From: Streptomyces sp. Sge12 | Lineage (GTDB): Bacteria > Actinomycetota > Actinomycetes > Streptomycetales > Streptomycetaceae | DNA length: 64,000 bases | Direction of reading: 5' to 3' | NCBI RefSeq assembly: GCF_002080455.1 | Contig: NZ_CP020556.1 | Span: 62,001 to 126,000, forward strand | In this document: piece after piece, positions 42,011-50,255 of the stretch | Position numbering within the stretch: position 1 is the stretch's first letter | How the letters are laid out: every line of letters begins with the position of its first letter | Notes under the pieces: model-generated | Told to the model about the DNA's origin: nothing | The model's database searches: none | What the model saw: the letters and a program-made list of their open reading frames with translations, nothing else | Made by a program: the position numbers and the translations under genes

Positions 42011-43693
42011 GTGTCCGAGCGCACCGGCCCGTCCGCTGCCGCCCTGGACGACAACACGCTCCTCGCCGCGTACGGCGCGGGTCTGGTTGTCACGGTCGGC
42101 GGCTCCGCCCTGCTCGCCGGGCCGCTCGCCGGACTGCTGTCCGGCAACGGCTGGGTCCGCAGCCCGCAGAGCGTCCCCGTCACCGTGATCTCGGCTCTCG
42201 TGAAGGGGCCCGGCTCCGTCTACCAGCCGGCCCCGCCCGCCTGGCTGTTCTACGCCCTCACCGTGTTCTTCGTGCTCGCCCTGGGCGCCGCGATCGTCAA
42301 GGTCGCCAGCGCGGTGTCCTTCGGCGCACGCTCCGGCGGGGCCCAGTGGGGCGGGGCGAAGACCGAGCGGAAGATGTCCGCGCACAACGACCCGACCAGG
42401 CGCGTCAACCGCATCACCGCCGGGCGCGGCATGCGGACCAGGAGGATCGTCGCCGCGCAGCCGAACATCTCGGCGACCGTGTTCGGCGTGCCCGGCTCGT
42501 CGAAGACCACCGGCCTGGTGCTGCCCAACGCGGCCGAGTGGCAGGGCCCACTGGTGGTGACCACCACCAAGGCCGCCGACCTGGACATCATCTACGCCCG
42601 CCGCCGCTGGATCGGCCCCGTCTGGGTCATCGCCCCCGCCGGCATCCCCGGCCGCGCCAGCGACCACTGGTCACCGGTCGAGTACTGCACCGACGCCAAG
42701 GCCGCCGACCGGATGGCGTCCTGGCTCGCCGAGGCATCCTCCTCCGGCGACGACAAGCGGGCCGCCCCCTGGATCGACCAGGCCAAAAGCGTCCTGAAGG
42801 GCATCCTGCTCGCCGCCCACCTCTCCGGCGGAGGCATCTCCGACCTGCGCCGCTGGATCTCACTGGGCAAGGACGCCGTCGACCACGTCCGCGCCATCCT
42901 CCTCGCGCACGGCCACAACGACGTCGCCGACGACTACGCCTCCCCCTGGCTGCGCCTGCACGAGGACGGCATCGGAAGCATCCAGTTCAGCCTGAACGTG
43001 CTGGCACGCGTCTTCGCCGACGAAGAGGTCCGTGACACCTGCTCCCGCTCGGACTTCGCCTTCGAGGACTGGCTCGACAAGCGGGGCACCATCTGCATCA
43101 TCGCCTCCGAGGCCGACGCAGACCGCTTCGCACCGCTCATCAGTTCACTGATCGCCGGAGCGATCCACGCCGCCGAGACCCGTTACAACACGTACGGGAA
43201 GCCCATCGACCCCAGCGTCGGCTTCTTCGTCGACGAGGCCGGGAACATGCTGCGCTACCCCCGGCTGCCGAACATCCTGACCACCGGCCGCGGCATGGGC
43301 ATCGTCATGACGACCGTCTGGCACGACCTGTCCCAGCTCCGCGAATCCCTCGGCGTACAGAAGGCCAACACCGTCCTGTCCGCGAGCGGCCTGCGCATGC
43401 TGCTGCCCGGCTGCGGCGACCTGGAGACCCTGCGCTACTTCTCCGGCCTGTACGGACGGACCGAGGTCATGAAGACCAGCCACGGCCGCTCCAGAGGCGA
43501 GTACTCCACCAACACGCAGGCCACCGAGACCGACCTCGCCCCCGTCCACTCCCTGCAGCAGCTCCCCGACTTCACCGCGATCGCCCAGTACACCAACCTC
43601 CCGCCGATCAAGGTCCGGATGCGCCTCACCTTCCACGACAAGGACCTGAAGAAGCTTCTCGCCGAGCCCAAGGCCATCACCGGCAAGAAGTAG
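42011..43693 (+). CDS. VirD4/TraG-type coupling protein
   Basis: A 560-aa protein from GTG 42011. Two N-terminal membrane helices (residues ~22-44 and 78-98) precede the motor domain with Walker A GVPGSSKT (159-166), Walker B GFFVDEAGNM and the ILTTGRGMGIVMTTVWHDLS stretch typical of TraG/TraD coupling proteins. It links the TraA relaxosome to the membrane channel. One base separates it from the VirB4 stop. Confidence 0.88.
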   Translation: MSERTGPSAAALDDNTLLAAYGAGLVVTVGGSALLAGPLAGLLSGNGWVRSPQSVPVTVISALVKGPGSVYQPAPPAWLFYALTVFFVLALGAAIVKVASAVSFGARSGGAQWGGAKTERKMSAHNDPTRRVNRITAGRGMRTRRIVAAQPNISATVFGVPGSSKTTGLVLPNAAEWQGPLVVTTTKAADLDIIYARRRWIGPVWVIAPAGIPGRASDHWSPVEYCTDAKAADRMASWLAEASSSGDDKRAAPWIDQAKSVLKGILLAAHLSGGGISDLRRWISLGKDAVDHVRAILLAHGHNDVADDYASPWLRLHEDGIGSIQFSLNVLARVFADEEVRDTCSRSDFAFEDWLDKRGTICIIASEADADRFAPLISSLIAGAIHAAETRYNTYGKPIDPSVGFFVDEAGNMLRYPRLPNILTTGRGMGIVMTTVWHDLSQLRESLGVQKANTVLSASGLRMLLPGCGDLETLRYFSGLYGRTEVMKTSHGRSRGEYSTNTQATETDLAPVHSLQQLPDFTAIAQYTNLPPIKVRMRLTFHDKDLKKLLAEPKAITGKK

Positions 43694-43716
43694 CCGACGA
43701 CCGCCAGGAGACGTAC

Positions 43717-44229
43717 GTGCCCGACCCGCTGAACCCCGCCGATCTCTGGCCGTCCATGGACGGATCCCCGCCGGCAGCCGAGCCGCAGCGCTGGGTGTGG
43801 GCGGCCATGGAACCCAAGGAGCGGCAGATCAGGATGCGCGAGCTCGGCGGATGGGTCGACTGGCTCCGCAGAACCTTCGAGCTCCACAACAAGATCACCC
43901 ACTGCTGGTACCGGCACTCCCCGGTCGTCGAGCACCTCACCGCCCTGTACGCGGGCTGGATGCGCACCTACGCCGGAGAGGAGGCGCCCGGGCGCGAGCT
44001 CGCCGAGGCGGACTGGATCAACACCTTGTACGCCTTCGTCCCGCGCCTGCAGCTCGCCGCCTGCGCCACCGGCGCCCACCAGGAACCGCCGCTGGTCGTC
44101 CCCCCGCCCCCTGGCAGCGACGAGTCCTTCGACCTGTACCTGCTCTCCGACGCGACGACCGCCTCGGCCGTCCACCCGGCGGCCGCCGAACTGAACCGTC
44201 GCGAAGACGAGCTGAACGCGCCGCTGTAG
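43717..44229 (+). CDS. hypothetical protein, DUF4913-like
   Basis: A 170-aa protein from GTG 43717. HNKITHCWYRHSPVVEHLTA then LYAGWMRTY recalls the WCxxWWxHPxxVxRLxALW motif of DUF4913 proteins. It lies at the end of the coupling-protein operon. Possibly accessory to transfer. Confidence 0.6.
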   Translation: MPDPLNPADLWPSMDGSPPAAEPQRWVWAAMEPKERQIRMRELGGWVDWLRRTFELHNKITHCWYRHSPVVEHLTALYAGWMRTYAGEEAPGRELAEADWINTLYAFVPRLQLAACATGAHQEPPLVVPPPPGSDESFDLYLLSDATTASAVHPAAAELNRREDELNAPL

Positions 44230-44275
44230 GCGCCGCCCGCCCGACGCGGCGCACGACCCCAAGGAGGTACCCGCG

Positions 44276-45508
44276 ATGGCCACATCAGCGGATCAGGCAG
44301 CGACAGGCCTTGCCGCCGCCGCGCACGTGCGGCCGGGACCCGACGCAATGCCCTTGTGGCAGGACCCGGACAGCCAACCGCACCTGAGGAAGCCGCCAGC
44401 TGCCACTGCCGACGAGGACCTGCCCCAAGACCCGGACGACACCTACTGGGGAGAATTGGAGGAGGCGCTGACCGCCTGGGACGAGCTGCGTATCCCGGTC
44501 CCCGCCGCCGAGGTCCGGTCTGCGGTCGCCGCCGATCTGGCAGTCCTGAATCCACGAACGCAGGAATCCGCACCGCCTGGGGCCGCGCCCGCCACCCCCG
44601 CTTCGTCAGCTCCTCACCAAGCCGGGCCGCCTACAGTTCCGGTTGCTGCGACAGCGGTGGACGCGGCCGCAGCAGAAGCCGACGTCCACGCAGACACGCT
44701 CCAGAGCCATCCGGAGTGGCAGAAGATCCAGACGCTCCGCGGCGCCCTCCGCCACGTCTTGGACGTGATGAAGGAGAAGGCCGGCAGCCGCTACTGGGAC
44801 ACCCTCCGCGCCGACGTGCATTTCCAGGGCTTCTGGAGAACGGCTTCGATCCGGGCATGCGAGGCGATCGCCGTCCAGGCGGCGACGCTCGCGCACCGCC
44901 TCCGCGCCGACGACCGAGGAGCCCCCTCCGCCGCCCTGCTGAAGCTCTCGGCCGCCGCCGTCACCTACAGCGCAGTCGCATCTGCCGAGCCCAAACCAGA
45001 GCCGACGGCGTCCAAGGAGACCAAGGCCGAGGCCCCTCTCGCGGTGCACCATCGCATCGATCGGCGGGAGCCGACTCCGTACGCCACCCGCGACGATGCC
45101 GTGCGGGCCGCGCACGAGGTCGCCGTCCGCTTCCAGTCGTGGATCCAGACCCCGATGGGACAGGAAGCCGTCGGCTCCAGCCACAAACGCGTCCAGGCGT
45201 TCCGCGCCGCCTGGATGAAGCTCCCGTCCGACGGCGCCCAGACCGGCCCGGCCGTCGGCTCTTACGGGGAGGTTGCCGAACATGCTCAAGCCCTCGTCGC
45301 CCTGGCGGTGCGCTCGGCCCGCTTCGCCCCCACCGACGTCCAGGCCCTGCAAGACCTGGCCAAGGCCTCCGGAGCCCATTCGGCCCGCCTGTCGGTGACC
45401 CTGCCGCCCGGGCCGCCCAAGCCGGCTCTGACGGCGGCCGCGCCGATGCCGCGCGTTGCCACCCCCGCGGCGGCTCCTACGACCCGCACTCCCCGAGCGT
45501 CGGCCTAG
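44276..45508 (+). CDS. hypothetical Ala/Pro-rich protein of the transfer operon
   Basis: A 410-aa protein (MATSADQAATGLAAAAHVRP) with AAGGAGG upstream. A disordered N-terminus (Ala/Pro-rich to ~130) precedes a helical domain with QTLRGALRHVLDVMKEKAGS and RTASIRACEAIAVQAATLAH. No recognised family. It is the last gene of the transfer operon. Confidence 0.6.
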   Translation: MATSADQAATGLAAAAHVRPGPDAMPLWQDPDSQPHLRKPPAATADEDLPQDPDDTYWGELEEALTAWDELRIPVPAAEVRSAVAADLAVLNPRTQESAPPGAAPATPASSAPHQAGPPTVPVAATAVDAAAAEADVHADTLQSHPEWQKIQTLRGALRHVLDVMKEKAGSRYWDTLRADVHFQGFWRTASIRACEAIAVQAATLAHRLRADDRGAPSAALLKLSAAAVTYSAVASAEPKPEPTASKETKAEAPLAVHHRIDRREPTPYATRDDAVRAAHEVAVRFQSWIQTPMGQEAVGSSHKRVQAFRAAWMKLPSDGAQTGPAVGSYGEVAEHAQALVALAVRSARFAPTDVQALQDLAKASGAHSARLSVTLPPGPPKPALTAAAPMPRVATPAAAPTTRTPRASA

Positions 45509-45543
45509 AACCGATCGACGCCGAGTGAGGTCGCGCACGCGCT

Positions 45544-45780
45544 TCACTCCATGGCGGAGCGCAGCATCCCTGCGGTCCTGGCCATCGCGGCCGCCGTCGC
45601 CTCATCGGCGGCGGTCCGCACTGCGTCCTCCAGAAGCAGCGCTGCTGCCTGGAGGAGCCCGACATGCACGGGCACGGTCTGCAGCCCGGTGAGCGCGGCC
45701 ATGGCCTGGTCGGTCGCGCTCTGCGGGATGAGGGTGCTGACGCCGCGGCCGATGCCCCGCGCCTGACTCGGAGTGTTCAC
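45544..45780 (-). CDS. small hypothetical helical protein
   Basis: A 78-aa protein from GTG 45780 with GGAGAG upstream. It ends LLEDAVRTAADEATAAAMAR. It is Ala-rich and helical and is convergent with the transfer operon. Function unknown. Confidence 0.5.
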   Translation of the reverse strand: MNTPSQARGIGRGVSTLIPQSATDQAMAALTGLQTVPVHVGLLQAAALLLEDAVRTAADEATAAAMARTAGMLRSAME

Positions 45781-45884
45781 CCGGTGATTCTCTCCGGTCA
45801 GACCATCTGGCCGGTCCCCGAACAGCAGATGCTCACCTGCGGATTCCCGGGTGACCTCCTCGCCCCCGTGCGGGTTGGGAAGTC

Positions 45885-46259
45885 ATGCGAAAGACGATCT
45901 ACATGGTGACCGCAGCAGCGCTGCTGTTCGGCGCGGCGCCGGCGCACGCCGATGCCAAGGCGAAGGACGGGCGCGTCGGCCTGTCCGTCTACGGCAAGGG
46001 CCTCCGCGTCCACGACGTCGGAGCCCACATCGAAGGCCACGGCACCGGCGTACGGGCCCGCCTCATCACCTACACCCCGAAGGGGTACCGGTCGGAGCTG
46101 ACCGGCTGGAAAGACGCCACCCCAGTGACCGCAGCCATGACCAAGATGTCGACGGTGGGCTGGAAGTGGAAGGACGGCAAAACGTTCCCACACGGGACCA
46201 AGCTGTGCGTCGAGTTCAACATCGTGAACGGGGAGCCCTGCGCGGTGATCCACCGCTAG
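45885..46259 (+). CDS. small secreted protein
   Basis: A 124-aa protein with a signal peptide (MRKTIYMVTAAALLFGAAPA, cleavage after AHA). The mature part is beta-rich with two Cys in KLCVEFNIVNGEPCAVIHR that could form a disulfide. Unknown function; Streptomyces secrete many such small proteins. Confidence 0.65.
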   Translation: MRKTIYMVTAAALLFGAAPAHADAKAKDGRVGLSVYGKGLRVHDVGAHIEGHGTGVRARLITYTPKGYRSELTGWKDATPVTAAMTKMSTVGWKWKDGKTFPHGTKLCVEFNIVNGEPCAVIHR

Positions 46260-46443
46260 GCCCATGGGCGACGACGTCGGAGGGCCACAGGCCCGGGGCC
46301 GCGGCGGACGTCCAGAAGAGTACGCCGGGAACGAGGATCACCACGCGGAAGCCGCAGCTGAACGGCTGTGAGGATGTCGCCGACGGTCTCGGCGTCGAGT
46401 CCGCCCTGTAGCGGATGCGGATCCGGGCGCCGCTGTTCGGTGT

Positions 46444-46701
46444 TCAGGCTTCGACGTATGCCACGATCGTGATCGTTTGCAGGGCGGTCACGTAGTAGAT
46501 GACCCGGATCCCGTCGATGTCGTCTACGTAGTCGCGCAGCAGGGTGCCGGGGACTTCGGTGCCGAGGTGTGGGTTGACGCTGATGGCGACGATCGCACGG
46601 TCCAGGCGGTGCGTCTCGTTCGCGGTCAGCTTCGTCAGCTGGGTGAGGGCGGGCTCGACCATGACGACGCGCGAGCGGCGTCCGGAGGCTTCAGGCGACA
46701 C
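46444..46701 (-). CDS. RelE/ParE-like toxin
   Basis: About 85 aa from GTG 46701, overlapping the antitoxin gene by 11 bp. VVMVEPALTQLTKLTANETH, IVAISVNPHLGTEVPG and DIDGIRVIYYVTALQTITIV follow the RelE/ParE fold pattern: two helices, a GxxLxxxxxGxxRVxY-like strand pair, and a final strand. It is probably an mRNA interferase or gyrase poison. The gene order (antitoxin first, overlapping) is typical. Confidence 0.7.
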   Translation of the reverse strand: MSPEASGRRSRVVMVEPALTQLTKLTANETHRLDRAIVAISVNPHLGTEVPGTLLRDYVDDIDGIRVIYYVTALQTITIVAYVEA

Positions 46702-46927
46702 GGGGCTGCTCGTCGGCGAGGCGGGCCAGGTGGGCATCGCGGGCCGTCTCCCACAGGACGCCGGTCTCCGGCGCGGGGTACCCGTGGGAGGCGATGTCCT
46801 CGAGCACCGAGGCGAGGACGTCGATCTTCGCGCGCTGCTCGGCCGCGTACGCGAGGACGGACGCGGCCGCATGCTCGTCAAGGGGCTGACGTTCGGGCAC
46901 GGGCACGGTGGCCGGCTGCTCGCTCAT
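46691..46927 (-). CDS. antitoxin of RelE-like pair
   Basis: A 78-aa acidic protein (MSEQPATVPVPERQPLDEHA) with AGGAG 8 bp upstream. Predicted helical (YAAEQRAKIDVLASVLEDIA). It precedes and overlaps the toxin gene. The family was not recognised; the assignment rests on position and size. Confidence 0.6.
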   Translation of the reverse strand: MSEQPATVPVPERQPLDEHAAASVLAYAAEQRAKIDVLASVLEDIASHGYPAPETGVLWETARDAHLARLADEQPRVA

Positions 46928-47050
46928 CCGGGACTCCTGGGCTCTCAATCTGGCGTGGTGTCACCACGGTATCGCCCAGCCCGAGGACCGGGATCCGCTC
47001 CGGCGAACCGGAATCCAACAAGGCCGATGTTGCGGTGCGCGTCGTCACCG

Positions 47051-47470
47051 CTACCGGTCCTGGGCGGTCAGGAGCAGGAACAGGTCCTTGGAGTGGGTCG
47101 TCCCGAGCCCGGTGGCCACCGTCTCAGCCGACGCGCCGTCGTCGCACAGCATGCTGGCGGCCTCCCGGCTGACACGGGCGACGACCCGCTCCAGCACTCC
47201 GACGGCGCGCAGCGCGGCCAACGGTGCGTCCGCGGTCGTGGCGGTCGGCTGCTCGGTGATCTCGGCCAGGAAAGCGGCCAGCGGCTCGAGTCGGCACCGG
47301 CGAGGTGACCGACCGCCGACGCGGTCACCCGGGACCGGCACCGCAACGGCGCCCCCAGGGCTTCGGTCAGCCAGTCCGCCGCCCGCCCCGCACCCACCGG
47401 ACCCCGCAGGGCCGCGCGCACCTGCTCCGGGCCGGCGGCCTTCAGCTGTCGACGGGCGGCGGCCGGTCAG
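47051..47470 (-). pseudogene. frameshifted hypothetical gene
   Basis: The minus strand reads LKAAGPEQVRAALRGPVGAG, then ADWLTEALGAPLRCRSR, in one frame. After ~47280 it reads LEPLAAFLAEITEQPTATTA and ends TTHSKDLFLLLTAQDR in another. Both parts look coding, so this is one gene with a frameshift near 47280. No start is evident beyond the convergent end of the ImmA/IrrE gene. Confidence 0.35.
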
Positions 47471-48615
47471 AGGGCTTGAAGGCGTGCGCCTTTGCGGCGG
47501 CGGGCGGCGAGGCTGATCACGGGGGCAGTACGGCGCGGAGCCGGGTCGGCGGCGACGTCCGGTGCGAGGGAACGCATGAGGACGGGGTGCAGACCGAGGT
47601 CTTCGGCGGCCTGGAGCAGGGACGGTGGCTCGCCGTACTTGCGGCCGAGCATGGCTCGAACGAGGGTGGGCTGCTCGGGATGCACGGCGACGGGCTCGTT
47701 GGTCCGCCAGCCCCGGGCGGCGAGCTGCTTGTAGAGGCTCTCGCGGCGGGCCTGGTCGATGTGGCCGAGGTCGTAGGCACGATTGATGAGGGCCTGGATG
47801 GAAATGCCCCAGCGCTGCTTGAGGACGGCGAACTCGCGGAGCATCAGCGGGCCGCTGAACGCTTCCTCCGCGCGTTCCTTCGGGAGCAGGAACGCGCCCG
47901 CGAAGCGGTGCGCCTCGGTTTCGGCCTGCTTGGCGTCCAAGCCGGCCCGGCGCTGGGGGTGGAGGACGAGGTGGCCCAGTTCGTGGGCTGTGGTGAATCG
48001 CTGCCTGTCTCCGCTTCCGGCGGAGAAGTAACTGATCATGGATGGCCCTGTGGTGCCCTTCCAGCAGGAGACGCCGGAGTGCCCGACGACCGCTTCCTCT
48101 CCGGCCCCGTCGGCGTCGAGGAGCATGAGCGGGACCACGGGGATACCGGCCCGCTCGCAGGCGCGGATGACGTGTCCGATCACTCCGTCCGAGGCGATGC
48201 CCAGGGCGGCGCGGGTCTGGTCGGCGAGATCTTCGATGTCGTCGGGGAGGAGGGTGCCTTCGGCCACCGGCAGAGTGGTGCGACGCACCTTGGTCTCGGC
48301 CATGAGGCGTACGGCGACCCGGTACGCCTCCCTGACCGTGGCCTCCACCCGCGCGACTTCCTTGGCCGAGGCGCTGGCCTTCTTACGGAAGGCCAAGGTG
48401 TCGGCGGGGAGGTCGGAGGGGTCCACGTCGAAGAACGACATGGGTGTGCCGGTCGCTGCGGCAATGCGGGCCAGTACGTCGTCGCTGACCGGCTTGAGGC
48501 CCTTTTGGATCTGTGAGATCAGCGGCTGCGAGACGCCGGCGGCCTGCGCGAGTTCCCCCTGGGTGAGGCCCATCAGAGCCCTCAGGGTCCGGATGCGCTC
48601 CGCTGGATCACGCAC
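47467..48615 (-). CDS. XRE-family regulator with ImmA/IrrE peptidase domain
   Basis: About 382 aa; GTG 48615 overlaps the upstream stop by 8 bp (GTG 48627 also possible). XRE HTH at residues ~5-60 (GLTQGELAQAAGVSQPLISQ), then an ImmA/IrrE zinc-peptidase domain with RQRFTTAHELGHLVLHPQRR (HExxH) and ETEAHRFAGAFLLPK. Members cleave repressors or act as toxin halves in mobile-element regulation. It is coupled to the 210-aa gene upstream, which may be its target or partner. Confidence 0.85.
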   Translation of the reverse strand: MRDPAERIRTLRALMGLTQGELAQAAGVSQPLISQIQKGLKPVSDDVLARIAAATGTPMSFFDVDPSDLPADTLAFRKKASASAKEVARVEATVREAYRVAVRLMAETKVRRTTLPVAEGTLLPDDIEDLADQTRAALGIASDGVIGHVIRACERAGIPVVPLMLLDADGAGEEAVVGHSGVSCWKGTTGPSMISYFSAGSGDRQRFTTAHELGHLVLHPQRRAGLDAKQAETEAHRFAGAFLLPKERAEEAFSGPLMLREFAVLKQRWGISIQALINRAYDLGHIDQARRESLYKQLAARGWRTNEPVAVHPEQPTLVRAMLGRKYGEPPSLLQAAEDLGLHPVLMRSLAPDVAADPAPRRTAPVISLAARRRKGARLQAL

Positions 48616-49240
48616 TACTTCCTTCACCCTCTTCGCGCACGTCCTCGTCGAACTCGAAGGGCAGTGTGAAGCCCTCGTCGTCCGGAATGAACTCCCAGTC
48701 GGTAAACGACTCAGTGTTGCGGGGGAGCTCGTAGTACAGGTCGAACTTCGCGGCCCGTCCCGGCTTCCATTCACCTATCGGGCGAACGATACGGACCGAG
48801 ATCTCCCCGCCCTCCTCGGGCGGCGAGAGCCAGACCGCGATGAGGTTGCTGCCCGCCACACCGAGCAGATCAAGCGTTCGATTCTCATAGTAGGTGATCC
48901 GGGCCCGGTTCCTCCCAGGGGCCGGGACCATCTCGTACGGGGTGGCGTGCAGGACGCGGATGGTCATCGTCTCGTGGCGCAGGTGCAACCGGCCGCTGGA
49001 CGTCTCTATGGGCACCCAGCCACCGAGGTCGAGCCCGTCGGTGTGGCGGCGCTCGATGAAGCCGCGGGTGTGATCGCGCACGAGGTCGGTGCGGCCCTTG
49101 GTGTAGCCGTTGCCGGTCAGGCCCGAGTCGTCGTAGTGACCATGGGCGGCGATGTATCCGTGGTCGAGCGCTTCATAGAGGGGTGCGGACAGACCTTCAG
49201 TGGCCCGCGTGATGTATGACGCGTCCTCAGGTGTGAGCAT
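48608..49240 (-). CDS. hypothetical partner of XRE-ImmA/IrrE protein
   Basis: A 210-aa protein (MLTPEDASYITRATEGLSAP). Beta-rich C-terminal half (LIAVWLSPPEEGGEISVRIV) and an acidic C-terminal tail. No recognised family. It is translated with the peptidase gene and is preceded by a likely leaderless promoter. Confidence 0.6.
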   Translation of the reverse strand: MLTPEDASYITRATEGLSAPLYEALDHGYIAAHGHYDDSGLTGNGYTKGRTDLVRDHTRGFIERRHTDGLDLGGWVPIETSSGRLHLRHETMTIRVLHATPYEMVPAPGRNRARITYYENRTLDLLGVAGSNLIAVWLSPPEEGGEISVRIVRPIGEWKPGRAAKFDLYYELPRNTESFTDWEFIPDDEGFTLPFEFDEDVREEGEGSSA

Positions 49241-49283
49241 GGCGGTTATTTTATAACCGAAAATTCCACACCTTCAACGGCTT
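49241..49283 (-). promoter_or_regulatory. promoter with overlapping palindromic operator, leaderless start
   Basis: On the minus strand TTGAAG (-35) and TATAAA (-10) are separated by 16 bp, and the -10 lies ~12 bp before ATG 49240, so the transcript is probably leaderless; no ribosome binding site is present. CGGTTAT-TTT-ATAACCG (49243-49259) overlaps the -10 and is a likely operator, perhaps for the XRE protein encoded by the operon. Confidence 0.55.
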
Positions 49284-49400
49284 CACGAGAACAGCCATCC
49301 CTCCAACACCTATGCGAGCTACGGCCGGACGGCCCCGCAGCGGTGTGCAGCATCGACCAGCAACGACCTGCGGCCCCGGGCGGACTCTGGGCATGACGAA

Positions 49401-49433
49401 GGGCCGCCACCTGATCGACGAAGGTGGCGGCCC
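49401..49433. terminator. hairpin terminator
   Basis: GGGCCGCCACCT and AGGTGGCGGCCC form a perfect 12-bp stem just downstream of the minus-strand nuclease gene ending at 49444. Confidence 0.6.
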
Positions 49434-49443
49434 GTGAACAGCT

Positions 49444-50133
49444 CTACGGGGCGGGCGTGAACTCCACGTCCGTACCGCCGCAGCCCGCTGCGATGTCCAG
49501 CAGCCGGTCCTGCTCCAGCTCGTCCACCGCCAGCCCCCACCGCAGCTTCGTCGCGGTCCACTCCGCGCCGTACCGGCACAGCGCGTCCGGGGCCGGCGGC
49601 AGCCACTCGGCGGGGTCCTGGTCTGCCTTCTGCCTGTTCGAGCGGGCCGTCACCGCCACCAGCGAGGCCGGCTGGCCCTGGTCGTTCGCGTACGCCTCCC
49701 GACGCGCGGGCGTCCACGCCGAGGCCCCGCTGTCCCACGCCTCCGCGAGCGGGACCATGTGGTCGATGTCCAGCGCACCGGCCGGCGTCACCTCCCGCTC
49801 GTCGTAGTAGCTCCACCACACCCCGCCGGTCAGGGTGCAGCCCGGCCCGATCTCCGGGTACACGACCGCTTCGGCCAGGAGGACCTTCTGGCGGGTGTTG
49901 CATCCGTCGGCCGGGATGTCGCCGGCGTTCCAGTGCCTGAATGAGGTCCGCTGGTAGCCGGTCCGGTTCTCGGTGGCGAGCGGGAGCGCGGACACCGCGA
50001 CCCCGATCGGCAGCACCTGCGGCACGGCGGCCGAGGCCGGAGCCGGGGTGGCGGGTTGTGCAACCGCGTGCGCGGCCGTGGGCAGAGACAGGGTCAGGAC
50101 GAAGGCGGCGGCCGCGACAGCGGACCGCTTCAT
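49444..50133 (-). CDS. secreted HNH (DUF1524-type) nuclease
   Basis: About 229 aa (ATG 50133; ATG 50142 also in frame). Signal peptide MKRSAVAAAAFVLTLSLPTA ending AHA. Conserved DUF1524 blocks: NTRQKVLLAEA, ALDIDHMVPLAEAWDSGA (the DHxVPL His-Asp motif) and VAVTARSNRQKADQDPAEWL with CRYGAEW. It is a common exported Streptomyces nuclease that probably degrades extracellular nucleic acid for nutrition or competition. Confidence 0.85.
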   Translation of the reverse strand: MKRSAVAAAAFVLTLSLPTAAHAVAQPATPAPASAAVPQVLPIGVAVSALPLATENRTGYQRTSFRHWNAGDIPADGCNTRQKVLLAEAVVYPEIGPGCTLTGGVWWSYYDEREVTPAGALDIDHMVPLAEAWDSGASAWTPARREAYANDQGQPASLVAVTARSNRQKADQDPAEWLPPAPDALCRYGAEWTATKLRWGLAVDELEQDRLLDIAAGCGGTDVEFTPAP

Positions 50134-50255
50134 GATCATCATGAGCCGGTTCTACCGGCCACCACACCGTCAGCAACAGCCCGTGTCGGCCGGGTTCACC
50201 CGCCCGAGCACGCCGGTTCACCGGCGAAACGCCACTGCACCCACCCCCTGCCCGG

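Noticed and set aside
46260..46440. Minus-strand frame reading LDAETVGDILTAVQLRLPRG
   Set aside because: It looks faintly coding but has no start and overlaps the stop of the secreted-protein gene; too weak to list.
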